DNA of 64,000 nucleotides from assembly GCA_902800045.1 (NCBI GenBank), contig CADCCZ010000006.1:1-64000 (forward strand), written 5' to 3'. The notes under the pieces are model-generated. The model made no database searches. It saw nothing but the letters and a program-made list of their open reading frames with translations, and was not told the origin of the DNA. Shown one piece after another: positions 22,543 to 31,396 of the stretch. Each line of letters starts with the position of its first letter. Position 1 is the first letter of the stretch. The position numbers and the translations under genes are program-made. This DNA comes from an uncultured Bacteroidia bacterium. Lineage in GTDB: Bacteria > Bacteroidota > Bacteroidia > Bacteroidales > ML635J-15.

Positions 22543-24054
22543 CTACATGCAGTGTATGTATTTTTCAACCAATTCGCGGATTTCCTCGGTCTTGCCGTAG
22601 AGCTTTTCGCTCAGACCCTTGTCATTGTAAGACTTCAAGCCCTTGATAACTGCGTCGATAAGTCCCGGCTGGAAAATCTTGTCCTTTTCGAAGAATTTGC
22701 GCTTTGCATCGAGAGCCTCGGCAGAATCCCAGCAGCAATCCGGAAGAGCCTTCAGTTTAGCTAACTTATCCTTGAACTCCTCGCTGAAAATATTGACATT
22801 TACATACAAGTCCTTAGCCATCTTGAGCGAACCACGCATTGTAAGTCCGTGCTGTGCAGCAACAATCAGAGCTGCCATATACAGGTACAAGTCTGCCGAA
22901 CCGTCACCACTGCGGATTTCTACGGTCTGCTTGCTATCGTAGTCAGCAGCCTTGCTCTTTTCCTGCGGATTTGCATCGCGGAACATGTTGATGTCGCCAG
23001 TCCATCCCAGCGGAACGCGTACGAGAACGCTCCTGTTGCGGTCGCCCCAGCAAATGTTGGTAGGAGCTTCCTGATGAGGAACAAGACGCAGATAGGATGT
23101 CGGGATTGTGTTTCCAAAAGCCGTAAGAGCATCGGCAAGGTCGAGGATACCGGCAATCATCTTGCGAGCATCGTCGCTGAGAACGCCATTGTCAACCATC
23201 ATGTTCTTGCCATTCTTCGAGAGCATCATGTGGATGTGCAGACCGCTACCAGCCTTTCCTACGGTAATCTTCGGAGCAAAGCTCAGGTTTACGCCATAGT
23301 CGCTGCAAAGTTTGCGGAGAATCCACTTTGCGATAATCAACTGTTCTACAGCCGATTCAGCCTCGCATGGGAGAAATTCTATTTCCTGCTGCTCGTAGTA
23401 GAAATCGCCATCGGTGAAGTTGCCAACCTCGGAGTGTCCGTACTTAATCTTACCGCCACACTGTGCAATAAGGTGCATTGCTTCCTTACGAATAAACTCG
23501 TAGTTTGCAAATGGAGCCGACTCGTGGTAACCGCGCTGGTCAACAGCCGGGAACATAGCGTTTTCGCTCTTGTCGGCAATGATGTAGTATTCTAGTTCGC
23601 CCAAAGCCTTGAAAGTGTAGCCAGTTGTATCTTTCAACTTCTGGTGAGCCTTCTTCAAGATGTTTTCTGGCGACGAAGCCAATGGCTTACCATTGTTGTC
23701 GTAGTACGAGCAAAGAATGTCGATGCTCGGAATTTCCTCGAAAGGATTTACGAAAGCAGTGCGGTACTTTGGAATAACATACAAGTCGCTCGAACCTGCA
23801 CCGATAAAAGTAAACAAGCTGGAACCGTCAACGCGCTCGCCAGTGGTAAGAATCTGGTCTAGGTATTCGGCGCTGTTGATTACGAAGTTCAAGGTCTTGA
23901 GCCTACCGTCGCCACCAACATAGCGGAAGTTGAGCATCTCGATGTTGTTTTCTACAATATATTTAATGATGTCAGCCTTTGTGAACTCCTCACAAGGCTT
24001 CTGCAAAAACCTTTCAAGAAGGTTTGGACTTAAATCAAAATTCTTCTTTTCCAT
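22543..24054 (-). CDS. glnA: Glutamine synthetase (type I-like)
   Basis: A 503-residue GS catalysing ATP-dependent amidation of glutamate. The N-terminal beta-grasp region contains FRYVGGDGRLKTLNFV and VDGSSLFTF. The catalytic part shows the metal-binding ELEYYI and HSEVGNFTDGDFYYEQQEIEF, the KITVGKAGSGLHIHMML ATP/ammonia site, and NRSVLVRVP and VEIRSGDGSADLYLYMA. The adenylylation motif with a target Tyr near the C-terminus of E. coli GS is not evident, so control probably relies on feedback or transcription. Confidence 0.93.
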   Translation of the reverse strand: MEKKNFDLSPNLLERFLQKPCEEFTKADIIKYIVENNIEMLNFRYVGGDGRLKTLNFVINSAEYLDQILTTGERVDGSSLFTFIGAGSSDLYVIPKYRTAFVNPFEEIPSIDILCSYYDNNGKPLASSPENILKKAHQKLKDTTGYTFKALGELEYYIIADKSENAMFPAVDQRGYHESAPFANYEFIRKEAMHLIAQCGGKIKYGHSEVGNFTDGDFYYEQQEIEFLPCEAESAVEQLIIAKWILRKLCSDYGVNLSFAPKITVGKAGSGLHIHMMLSKNGKNMMVDNGVLSDDARKMIAGILDLADALTAFGNTIPTSYLRLVPHQEAPTNICWGDRNRSVLVRVPLGWTGDINMFRDANPQEKSKAADYDSKQTVEIRSGDGSADLYLYMAALIVAAQHGLTMRGSLKMAKDLYVNVNIFSEEFKDKLAKLKALPDCCWDSAEALDAKRKFFEKDKIFQPGLIDAVIKGLKSYNDKGLSEKLYGKTEEIRELVEKYIHCM

Positions 24055-24134
24055 TTCAAAATAATTACAAAATTTTTTTGGCGAAGTTAATTATATTTGT
24101 TCACTTTGCAATTTATAAAAGATAGTTTTAAAAC

Positions 24135-24899
24135 ATGTTTTTCGCGCTGTCAAAAATACTGCAATATTTACTTTCTCCTTTGGTTTGGATTCTGATAATC
24201 TTCGTGTTGTCGTTTTGCTTCAAGAAAGACAAAGTCAAAAAAGGATTACGCATCACGACGTTTGTGTTGCTTCTGCTGTTCACCAATCCGCTGCTTGTAA
24301 ACCTCAGTCTTGGCGCGTGGGAGGAAAAGCCAGTGCAGGAAAGCGAACTTGCTGAACGCTACGATTACGGCATTGTTCTTACAGGAATGATTTCCTACGA
24401 CACAGAAAACAACAAGATAGAATTTGGGCAATCCACCGACAGAATCCTCGAAGCCGTTCGGTTGTACTATGCAGGGCGTATCAAAAAGATTTTCATTTCG
24501 GGAGGTTCAGGGCTTCTGCTTGACCAGACTCACAAGGAATCGCAACTTCTAAAAGATTATCTGACAAGCATAAATGTTCCCGAAGAAGACATAATCATCG
24601 AAACCGAGTCGCGCAATACTCACGAAAATGCAGTCGAGGCGGCAAAGGTTTTGCGCCCGACAGAAAGTTCCGATACCTATTTATTAATAACAAGTGCCTC
24701 ACATTTCCGCCGTGCAGCCAAGTGCTTCGAAAACGAAGGTTTTACCTTCGACTCCTACCCCGTTGACTATTGCAGCCGAAAACTTGGTGCCAATCCCGAA
24801 ACATGGCTAATCCCTGCGCCATCGGCATTCTCCACTTGGAATATGCTGATTCACGAAATTGCAGGATATCTGATGTATGACTGGAGCGGGTATTTCTAG
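24135..24899 (+). CDS. YdcF/ElyC-like DUF218 membrane protein
   Basis: A 254-residue protein with two N-terminal membrane helices (about 10-28 and 40-58) and a DUF218 domain. Family motifs are YDYGIVLTGM, STDRILEAVRLYYAGRIKKIFISGG (about 100-124), NTHENAVEAAKV and LITSASHFRRAAKCFE. ElyC in E. coli affects peptidoglycan synthesis at low temperature and lipid-carrier use (family knowledge). It is near NlpC/P60 and NamZ genes but on the opposite strand. Confidence 0.82.
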   Translation: MFFALSKILQYLLSPLVWILIIFVLSFCFKKDKVKKGLRITTFVLLLLFTNPLLVNLSLGAWEEKPVQESELAERYDYGIVLTGMISYDTENNKIEFGQSTDRILEAVRLYYAGRIKKIFISGGSGLLLDQTHKESQLLKDYLTSINVPEEDIIIETESRNTHENAVEAAKVLRPTESSDTYLLITSASHFRRAAKCFENEGFTFDSYPVDYCSRKLGANPETWLIPAPSAFSTWNMLIHEIAGYLMYDWSGYF

Positions 24900-25036
24900 G
24901 CTAACAGGCTCACAGGCTAGAAGGCTAAAAGCCAATTTTCAAACAACTTCAAACGACTTAACCCACAAATGGTTGGAAGGCAGGAAGGCGAAAAGACTGT
25001 CAGACTGCAAGCCTGTTAGACTGCAAGCCTGTTAAC
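24899..25036. repeat. Second CTAACAGGCT/AGCCTGTTAG repeat cluster
   Basis: GGCTAACAGGCTCACAGGCT units at 24899-24920 are followed by inverse-sense GACTGCAAGCCTGTTAGACT units at 25002-25030. This is the same family and orientation order as at 7447-7530. It forms the junction between converging genes. Confidence 0.65.
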
Positions 25037-25820
25037 CTCCTATAACATTCTTCATCACCCTAAGCTGGTGAGTATATTTCTTTAATTCATCGTTGTAGAT
25101 GCCATTGTGGTCTATGCGGTCGATGCGGACTTTCTTGGAGGCGTGGATTATCTCAGATGCCGAGTAAACTATTCCGACATGGACAATATTCCCCTCCTCG
25201 TTGTCGAAGAAAGCAAGGTCTCCGGGCTTGGCTTCAGATATGAAACTCATGGTATTTCCCAGTTTGGCCTGCTCCGAGGCATCGCGTGGCATAAGTAGTC
25301 CAGACAATCTGTAAACCAACTGCACAAAGCCGCTGCAGTCGATTCCCCACTGCGAACGTCCGCCCCAAAGGTAAGGCGTTTCGATAAGATCCTCGGCTTC
25401 ACGGATAATGCTACTGCGAATGTCTGTTTCGTTGCGCTCGGTCAGGTCACTGAGCACATAGTAGTTGTTGTCGCCAATGTTGAAACTATGGCTTTCGAGC
25501 ACCGATTTTGGAAAAAGCGAACCCTTCGGCACAAACATCTGGCTTTTTTCGTTCTTTATCATCATTGTGGGCACATCACGCACAACATAGCGCTCGTCGA
25601 CATACGAAGCCTCGTGGTTTTCGCACACAAAAGCCGATATTGTAACCGACTCAATCCAACCTGTATAGTTGTCGTGCAAAAGACGGATTTTTGTCCAGTC
25701 GGAATGCCTTGCAACAATCTCGAACACCTCGCCGAAAAGCACCTGACTTACCATTTCAGACCTGTGCGACATTCCTGCACGCAACGGAAGATATGCATAT
25801 TCGCAAATACCGAATTCCAT
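25032..25820 (-). CDS. SH3-NlpC/P60 cysteine peptidase
   Basis: A 262-residue protein with two N-terminal bacterial SH3-like regions (about 10-60 and 70-125) and a C-terminal NlpC/P60 domain. The catalytic Cys is in QWGIDCSGFVQLVYRL, with the His in NIVHVGIVYS and a second His in IIHASK. No signal peptide is seen, so it may act in the cytoplasm on imported muropeptides, like Bacteroides-type gamma-D-Glu-diamino acid peptidases (family knowledge). Two bases separate it from NamZ, so the pair forms a peptidoglycan-recycling operon. Confidence 0.88.
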   Translation of the reverse strand: MEFGICEYAYLPLRAGMSHRSEMVSQVLFGEVFEIVARHSDWTKIRLLHDNYTGWIESVTISAFVCENHEASYVDERYVVRDVPTMMIKNEKSQMFVPKGSLFPKSVLESHSFNIGDNNYYVLSDLTERNETDIRSSIIREAEDLIETPYLWGGRSQWGIDCSGFVQLVYRLSGLLMPRDASEQAKLGNTMSFISEAKPGDLAFFDNEEGNIVHVGIVYSASEIIHASKKVRIDRIDHNGIYNDELKKYTHQLRVMKNVIGG

Positions 25821-25822
25821 AA

Positions 25823-27064
25823 CTAACTATATATAAGATATTTACTTCTAATTTCCTTAAATCTTTCCAAGTCCTTGCTCCACGAACTCCTGATTTCCTC
25901 CTCACTCACGCCATTCTCAATCTGCTTGCGGAAAGCCTTGTAACCGACAAGTTTCTCGAGCATATTGTTCTTGTTGAAGAAATTGGGTTTGTCTGGGAAC
26001 AATTCGTACATCTTGATTATTACCGACAGATTGAACTTGTCGCGCTGCCAATCGAATATAGCCTCATCGTTGGTAAGATTGAATCCATAGCACTCCTTTC
26101 CGTTGAGCAGAGGATTGGAAGCACCTGCATTGGGCTTGGGAGTAAACACAAAAGCGCTGTCAATCACATCCTTGTAGAGCGGATGTCCAAGCACCTGGAA
26201 CTGCATATCGGTTCCACGACCGACACTTATGCAAGTTGCCTCGAAGATGCAAAGTGTAGGATAAAGCTCTATGCTTCTGGCATTTGGCAGGTTCGGAGAC
26301 GGTTTTATCGGCAGTTTGTATTTGCGGTAATGCGTGTAGTTTTGGCAAGGAATTACCGTAAGATTACACTTAATTCCACCATTAAGCCAGCCTTCACCGT
26401 TTATCATCTGCGCATACTCGCCTATTGTCATTCCATAGACAATTGGAACAGGATGCATTCCCACGAAAGAACGATAATTTGCCGTATCCAGCACAGGACC
26501 ATCAACATACGATGCATTTGGATTCGGACGGTCGAGAACGATTACTGGAATTTCAGATTCGGCGCAAGCCTCCATAACGTAATGCAAAGTGGAAAGATAT
26601 GTGTAGAAACGCACTCCAACATCCTGAAGGTCGAAAACTACGACGTCGACATTCATCAGTTGCTCGGCAGTAGGCTTCTTGTTGTTTCCGTACAACGAAA
26701 CCACTTCAAGACCAGTCTTTTCGTCCTTTCCGCTATCCACTTTCTGTCCGGCATCGGCAGTACCGCGGAAACCATGTTCGGGACAAAATGCCTTCACCAC
26801 ATTCACGCCTTCTTTCAAAAGCATATCTGCCAAATGAAGCGTATCGATCATGCTTGCTTGATTCGCGACAATGGCGACTCTTTTACCCTCAAGCATAGGC
26901 AAATACAAATCGACATTGTATATTCCAGGGAAGATTGGCAAAGCCTCCACCCTATCGGTTTTATCATTTTGCACATCAACGGTTTGGTTTTCAAGCGCAC
27001 CAGCATTTCCGCATGCCGAAACGACAAGCGCCGCGAACATTACCGCCAGAACAGAAAATTTCAT
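25823..27064 (-). CDS. namZ: Exo-beta-N-acetylmuramidase NamZ (DUF1343/GH171) lipoprotein
   Basis: A 413-residue protein with a lipoprotein signal (LVVSAC, Cys18). The DUF1343 domain shows VAIVANQASMID, FCPEHGFRGTADAGQKVDSG, VVFDLQDVGVRFYTYLSTL, LDRPNPN and GRGTDMQFQVLGHP. NamZ enzymes release non-reducing-end MurNAc from peptidoglycan fragments (known for the family). It lies upstream of the NlpC/P60 gene. With anmK at 31.4 kb, the window holds three steps of wall turnover. Confidence 0.9.
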   Translation of the reverse strand: MKFSVLAVMFAALVVSACGNAGALENQTVDVQNDKTDRVEALPIFPGIYNVDLYLPMLEGKRVAIVANQASMIDTLHLADMLLKEGVNVVKAFCPEHGFRGTADAGQKVDSGKDEKTGLEVVSLYGNNKKPTAEQLMNVDVVVFDLQDVGVRFYTYLSTLHYVMEACAESEIPVIVLDRPNPNASYVDGPVLDTANYRSFVGMHPVPIVYGMTIGEYAQMINGEGWLNGGIKCNLTVIPCQNYTHYRKYKLPIKPSPNLPNARSIELYPTLCIFEATCISVGRGTDMQFQVLGHPLYKDVIDSAFVFTPKPNAGASNPLLNGKECYGFNLTNDEAIFDWQRDKFNLSVIIKMYELFPDKPNFFNKNNMLEKLVGYKAFRKQIENGVSEEEIRSSWSKDLERFKEIRSKYLIYS

Positions 27065-27082
27065 ATAAATTCCAATTTTTCA

Positions 27083-27090
27083 CAAAGTTA
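27083..27090 (-). promoter_or_regulatory. -7 box of the namZ operon
   Basis: Minus-strand TAACTTTG, 18 bases before the NamZ start. The -33 is not clear. Confidence 0.45.
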
Positions 27091-27333
27091 GAGCAAAACA
27101 GCAACACAGCGGACAGGCAATACCTAAAGTTAATAACAAAGCGGTGTTATTTTGGGACGGAGAGGAAAAACAGAGCAGAAGACCAAAAGGAGAAGGTCAA
27201 CATTAAGATTCTTAACAAGCTTAACGTTGGGTATACAAAGACTAATTGCGTGTAGCATTTTTCTCCAAACAGCACCTATTCCAACGACTTACGAAAGCCA
27301 TCTTCTTTTGTTCAAAAAAAGTGTTATTAAACA
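27091..27333. other. Intergenic region upstream of the Kor operon
   Basis: A divergent spacer between namZ and the ferredoxin gene. A lysine/arginine-rich open frame crosses it (27152-27403), but it overlaps the Kor promoter and looks spurious. No palindrome or RNA gene is seen. Confidence 0.5.
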
Positions 27334-27365
27334 TTTGCACCATAAAAATAAAAGCAGTACCTTTG
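27334..27365 (+). promoter_or_regulatory. Kor operon promoter
   Basis: The -33 TTTG at 27334-27337 and -7 TACCTTTG at 27358-27365 are separated by 20 bases, a full match to the Bacteroidota consensus. Confidence 0.75.
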
Positions 27366-27410
27366 GGAAAAATTTTAACAAAACAAACTTAAAACAAACT
27401 TAATAATATT

Positions 27411-27638
27411 ATGGCAAAAATCAGAGGAGCCGTTAAAGTTGACACCGAAAAGTGCAAGGGCTGCAGCGTTTGCTTGGGTGCTTGTCCTATGGGTGTCCTT
27501 GATCTGGCAAAAGAAGTGAATGGTAAGGGGTACAACTACTGCTACATGAAAGACCCCGAGAAGTGCATTGGCTGTGCAAGCTGTGCTATTGTATGTCCCG
27601 ATGGAGTAATTTCTGTCTATAAGGTAAAGGTGGACTAA
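27411..27638 (+). CDS. 2-oxoacid:ferredoxin oxidoreductase delta subunit (2x[4Fe-4S] ferredoxin)
   Basis: A 75-residue ferredoxin with two CxxCxxCxxxC motifs: CKGCSVCLGACP (15-26) and CIGCASCAIVCP (48-59). It transfers electrons from the oxidoreductase catalytic subunits. It is first in the four-gene operon, followed at 24 bases by the alpha subunit. Confidence 0.93.
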   Translation: MAKIRGAVKVDTEKCKGCSVCLGACPMGVLDLAKEVNGKGYNYCYMKDPEKCIGCASCAIVCPDGVISVYKVKVD

Positions 27639-27662
27639 TTAATCTCAAAAAAATTAGCTAGA

Positions 27663-28748
27663 ATGGAAAAGGAATTAAAGTTAATGAAAGGTAACGAAGC
27701 TATAGCAGAAGCTGCTATTCGTTACGGGGCAGACGCTTATTTCGGATATCCTATTACTCCGCAGTCGGAAGTAATCGAATATTTCATGGAGCAAAACCCA
27801 ATTGAGAGAACTGGTATGGTTGTATTGCAGGCAGAAAGTGAAGTTGCTGCAATCAATATGGTATATGGTGCCGCTGCTTGCGGTATGGCCGCTATGACAT
27901 CTTCGTCAAGCCCGGGCTTCAGCTTGAAGCAGGAAGGTCTTTCATACATCGCTGGTGCAGAATTGCCCTGCTTGGTACTTAACGTAGTTAGAGGTGGACC
28001 AGGTCTTGGTACTATCCAGCCTTCACAGTCAGACTATTTCCAGTCGACCAAGGGTGGTGGACACGGTGACTACAGACTTATCGTTCTTGCACCTGCATCG
28101 GTTCAGGAAATGTACGATTTCGTACAGATTGGTTTCGACCTTGCTTTCAAGTACCGCAACCCTGTATTGATTCTTTCCGACGGTATCATCGGTCAGATGA
28201 TGGAAAAGGTTGAAATCGGTCCGCAGAGAAAGAGAAGAACAATGGAAGAAGTTATCAAGCAGTGCCCGTGGGCTACTACCGGCAAGACCGCTAACCGCGA
28301 ACGCAACATCATAACTTCACTCGACCTTGTAGCTTCACGTCAGGAAGAATTCAACCGCAAGCTCGTAAAGAAGTACGACACTATCCGCGAAAAGGAAGTA
28401 AGATGCGAATGCATCAACTGTGACGATGCCGACTATGTATTCGTAGCATACGGAACATCATCACGTCTCTGCATGAAGGCAATCGACCTTCTTCGCAAGG
28501 AAGGATACAAGGTTGGTTTGGTTCGTCCTATCACTTTGTTCCCATACCCGTCGAAGATTATCGCTGGTCTCGCAGAGAGAGTAAAGGGATTCCTCACTAT
28601 CGAAATGAGCACCGGACAGATGGTAGAAGACGTAATGCTCGCTGTAAACGGCAAGCGCCCAGTTAAGCACTATGGTCGTGTTGGCGGCGTTGTTCCGACT
28701 CCGGAAGAAATCGTTGACGCAATGAAGAATTTTATGAAAGGAGAATAA
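27663..28748 (+). CDS. 2-oxoacid:ferredoxin oxidoreductase alpha subunit (KorA/VorB type)
   Basis: A 361-residue pyruvate-flavodoxin-oxidoreductase-like subunit. It shows KLMKGNEAIAEAAIRYGADAYFGYPITPQSEV at the N-terminus, SSSPGFSLKQEGLSYIAGAELP (about 80-101) and the C-terminal transketolase-like segment with VAYGTSSRLCMKAIDLLRKEGYKVGLVRP. The operon order delta-alpha-beta-gamma fits the 2-oxoglutarate (Kor) or branched-chain (Vor) enzymes that make acyl-CoA and reduced ferredoxin in anaerobes. Sequence alone does not fix the substrate. Confidence 0.92.
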   Translation: MEKELKLMKGNEAIAEAAIRYGADAYFGYPITPQSEVIEYFMEQNPIERTGMVVLQAESEVAAINMVYGAAACGMAAMTSSSSPGFSLKQEGLSYIAGAELPCLVLNVVRGGPGLGTIQPSQSDYFQSTKGGGHGDYRLIVLAPASVQEMYDFVQIGFDLAFKYRNPVLILSDGIIGQMMEKVEIGPQRKRRTMEEVIKQCPWATTGKTANRERNIITSLDLVASRQEEFNRKLVKKYDTIREKEVRCECINCDDADYVFVAYGTSSRLCMKAIDLLRKEGYKVGLVRPITLFPYPSKIIAGLAERVKGFLTIEMSTGQMVEDVMLAVNGKRPVKHYGRVGGVVPTPEEIVDAMKNFMKGE

Positions 28749-28751
28749 GTC

Positions 28752-29576
28752 ATGGCAGAATTAACAATTAACGATATAATCAAAGAAGAAAACCTTGTTT
28801 ACAAGAAAACAAAGGTAATGACCGATAACGTGATGCACTACTGCCCAGGTTGCGGACACGGAACTACCCACCGCCTTGTTGCTGAAGTTATCGAAGAATT
28901 AGGAATTCAGGACAAGACCATCGGTGTCACTCCAGTAGGATGCTCGGTTTTGATGTACAACTACCTCGACATCGATATGCAGGAAGCTGCTCACGGTCGT
29001 GCACCTGCCATCGCAACAGCTATCAAGAGGGTTATGCCCGACAAGTTCGTATTCACCTATCAGGGTGACGGCGACTTGGCTGCTATCGGTACTGCCGAAA
29101 CAATCCACAGCTGCAACAGAGGCGAAAACATCACCATCATTTTCGTAAACAATGGTATCTACGGTATGACTGGCGGTCAGATGGCTCCTACCACACTTGC
29201 TGGCATGAAGGCTGTTACTTGCCCACGCGGTCGTGACGTCAACACAATGGGTTACCCACTGCACATCACCGAACTCATCGCTCAGTTGCCGAATGTTCGC
29301 TTCGTAACACGTCAGTCGGTTCACACTCCGGCAAACGTTCGCAAGGCTAAGGCTGCTATCCGCAAGGCTTTCGAAAACCAGAAGGACGGCAAGGGCGGAC
29401 TTTCGTTCGTTGAAATAGTTTCGAACTGCAACTCCAACTGGAAGATGACTGCAGTTGACGCAAACAAGTGGATGGAAGAAAACACTTTCAAGGAGTATCC
29501 GCTCGGCGACATCAAGGTTGAATGGGAACTTCAGGAAGGTAAAATCAGCTTAAGAAACAGAAAGTTGGACTACTAA
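28752..29576 (+). CDS. 2-oxoacid:ferredoxin oxidoreductase beta subunit (KorB type)
   Basis: A 274-residue thiamine-pyrophosphate-binding subunit. It has HYCPGCGHGTTHRLVAEVIEELG near the N-terminus, the TPP/Mg motif GDGDLAAIGTAETIHSCNRGENITIIFVNN (about 98-127) and GMTGGQMAPTT. It begins three bases after the alpha stop and works with it as the catalytic core. It links this operon to the thi genes through its TPP cofactor (functional link only). Confidence 0.94.
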   Translation: MAELTINDIIKEENLVYKKTKVMTDNVMHYCPGCGHGTTHRLVAEVIEELGIQDKTIGVTPVGCSVLMYNYLDIDMQEAAHGRAPAIATAIKRVMPDKFVFTYQGDGDLAAIGTAETIHSCNRGENITIIFVNNGIYGMTGGQMAPTTLAGMKAVTCPRGRDVNTMGYPLHITELIAQLPNVRFVTRQSVHTPANVRKAKAAIRKAFENQKDGKGGLSFVEIVSNCNSNWKMTAVDANKWMEENTFKEYPLGDIKVEWELQEGKISLRNRKLDY

Positions 29577-29588
29577 AAATTTAAGATC

Positions 29589-30131
29589 ATGACAGAAGAA
29601 ATAATTATAGCAGGATTCGGCGGACAGGGTGTCCTCTCTATGGGTAAGATTTTAGCATACTCTGGACTTATGCAGGGACAGGAAATCGCTTGGATGCCTT
29701 CGTACGGACCAGAAATGAGAGGCGGAACATCAAACGTTACCGTTATCATCAGCGACGAAAGAGTTAGCTCTCCTATCCTCACCCAGTACGACACAGTTAT
29801 CGTTCTTAACCAGCAGTCGATGGACAAGTTCGAAAGCACAGTAAAACCTGGCGGAACTTTGATTTTCGACCCGAACGGAATCACTAAGATGCCAACCCGC
29901 AAGGACATCAACATCTACAAGATTGAAGCTGCACAGCTGGCATCCGACATGGGTAACCAGAAGGTTTTCAACATGATTGTCCTCGGTGCTTTCCTCAAGG
30001 TAAGACCAATCGTCGACAACAAGTATGTTGAAGAAGGTTTGAGACACTCGCTCCCAGAACGCGCCCACAAGCTTATTCCATTGAACATGGAAGCTATCGA
30101 AAAGGGCAAGGCAGAAGTTGTAAAGATGTAA
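29589..30131 (+). CDS. 2-oxoacid:ferredoxin oxidoreductase gamma subunit (KorC type)
   Basis: A 180-residue gamma subunit with IIAGFGGQGVLSMGKILAYSG (GxGGQG motif) and SYGPEMRGGTSNVTVIIS. The chain ends with the conserved KLIPLNMEAIEKGKAEV. It binds CoA and completes the delta-alpha-beta-gamma complex. A strong terminator follows within 30 bases. Confidence 0.93.
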   Translation: MTEEIIIAGFGGQGVLSMGKILAYSGLMQGQEIAWMPSYGPEMRGGTSNVTVIISDERVSSPILTQYDTVIVLNQQSMDKFESTVKPGGTLIFDPNGITKMPTRKDINIYKIEAAQLASDMGNQKVFNMIVLGAFLKVRPIVDNKYVEEGLRHSLPERAHKLIPLNMEAIEKGKAEVVKM

Positions 30132-30151
30132 TTCAAAACAATTTCAATAAG

Positions 30152-30177
30152 AAAGCCACTCGAATGAGTGGCTTTTT
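30152..30177 (+). terminator. Kor operon terminator
   Basis: A 10-bp stem, AAAGCCACTC and GAGTGGCTTT, with a GAAT loop and a T-run. Confidence 0.88.
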
Positions 30178-30225
30178 TGTTTGGTACTATATGTACTATT
30201 AAATATCTGCACCGGGTCTATAAAC

Positions 30226-30253
30226 AAAAAAAGGAAGATTACTCTTCCTTTTT
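30226..30253 (-). terminator. Terminator of the universal stress gene
   Basis: An 11-bp stem AAAAAGGAAGA/TCTTCCTTTTT with a four-base loop. On the minus strand it is followed by further T residues, 22 bases after the usp stop. Confidence 0.7.
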
Positions 30254-30275
30254 AATTATAGCGAATATTAAATTT

Positions 30276-31133
30276 CTAGTTTCCGCCTGTAACCTTGTAC
30301 GATGCGAGGAACAAATTCTTCGGTGTAACACTGAGTACCGGAATCGGCGAAGTGTTAAGCATCTGGTATGCATACGAACCAAGAATGAGGTTCGAGAAAG
30401 CAGTTGTCTGCTCGGTCATTATTGCAATAAGGTCGGCATCAACGGTCTTTGCATACTCGATGGTAATGTCGGTGATATTGTCGCCGATAAGGTAGGAAGT
30501 CTGGTAGTTGACGCCTTCCTGGTCGAAGTACTTGCGGACTGTTGCAGCATAAATTTCAAGCTTGTTCTTGATGCCCTCGCTATCTGACGAAGCAACCTTG
30601 ACGATATGAACTTCGGCACCGAAAGCCTTGGCGATAGTTGCTACCAGCGGAACTTTCTCGCGGGTTTCCTTGGTAATGTCGAGCGGAAGAACAATCTTCT
30701 TAACATCGCCGATGTACTTGTCGGAGTAAACCGAAATCACAGGCTTTGTTGTGCTCTGGATTATACGGTATGCGTTACTACCCAAAATGTAGTCGCTCAA
30801 GCCGGAAGTACCGTTGGTCGAGCATATAATCATCGAGTCGTCGAAAGCGTTTGCCTGATTTACAACTTCTTCGTGTACGCTACCATTCTTTATAATATAG
30901 GTAAGCCTGCTCACCGAATTAAGTTTCGGCTTATATTCGGTAATCAATTCTTCGAAATTCTCGACAATCGAATTGTACTGGTTTTCGAAATGAATCTGCA
31001 GACGGCCGTGCTTTTTCGACTGAACATGAACCATCTGTATGTCGCAGAAGAACTTGTTGGCATAAATTATAGCCAAATCCAAACCTTTCATTGATTCCTC
31101 GGAGAAATCTATAGGGACAATTATCCTTTCCAT
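30276..31133 (-). CDS. Tandem universal stress protein (two UspA domains)
   Basis: A 285-residue protein of two Usp folds. The first (1-140) starts RIIVPIDFSEESMKGLDLAIIYA and ends STNGTSGLSDYILGSNAYRIIQSTTKPVISVY. The second (about 145-285) starts KKIVLPLDITKETREKVP and has LILGSYAYQMLNTSPIPVLSV. The first half has the G-x2-G-x9-G-like ATP-binding spacing (NGTSGLSDYILGSNA), while the second lacks the full Gly set. A role in general stress survival is likely. Confidence 0.9.
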   Translation of the reverse strand: MERIIVPIDFSEESMKGLDLAIIYANKFFCDIQMVHVQSKKHGRLQIHFENQYNSIVENFEELITEYKPKLNSVSRLTYIIKNGSVHEEVVNQANAFDDSMIICSTNGTSGLSDYILGSNAYRIIQSTTKPVISVYSDKYIGDVKKIVLPLDITKETREKVPLVATIAKAFGAEVHIVKVASSDSEGIKNKLEIYAATVRKYFDQEGVNYQTSYLIGDNITDITIEYAKTVDADLIAIMTEQTTAFSNLILGSYAYQMLNTSPIPVLSVTPKNLFLASYKVTGGN

Positions 31134-31256
31134 ATAAACTTAATTTTATCGGGTGCGAAGATAATAAATTTTATCAAAGCAAAAAATTTTATTTAAGGAT
31201 ATTGAGAATTTTTATTCCAGACAATAAATCGCAAGCCACCGAACATGCTGGTAATA

Positions 31257-31337
31257 GCAGTTTTGCCCCCCATTGGCGCTAGGGCCGCTAATGTCATTAA
31301 GGCCCTTAATGACAAATGGGGGCAAAGCAAAAACTGC
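31257..31337. repeat. Large nested palindrome (about 81 bases)
   Basis: The outer arms are GCAGTTTTGCCCCCCATT (31257-31274) and AATGGGGGCAAAGCAAAAACTGC-type sequence (31315-31337). The inner perfect 9-bp stem is GTCATTAAG (31293-31301) with CTTAATGAC. Between them lies a GGCGCTAGGGCC(G)C(T)A segment. It could extrude as a cruciform or form an RNA stem. It lies between the usp start and the anmK promoter. Confidence 0.75.
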
Positions 31338-31367
31338 TCGGCTGTGCAATCATCCACCAAAAATGCT

Positions 31368-31375
31368 TACCTTTG
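31368..31375 (+). promoter_or_regulatory. -7 box of anmK
   Basis: TACCTTTG, 21 bases before the ATG. There is no clear -33. Confidence 0.5.
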
Positions 31376-31396
31376 TAGTCTAAAATTCAGGCAGGA

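Noticed and set aside
27152-27403. An 83-codon Lys/Arg-rich frame before the Kor operon
   Set aside because: It spans the strong Kor promoter and a low-complexity spacer. No start context or homology is visible.
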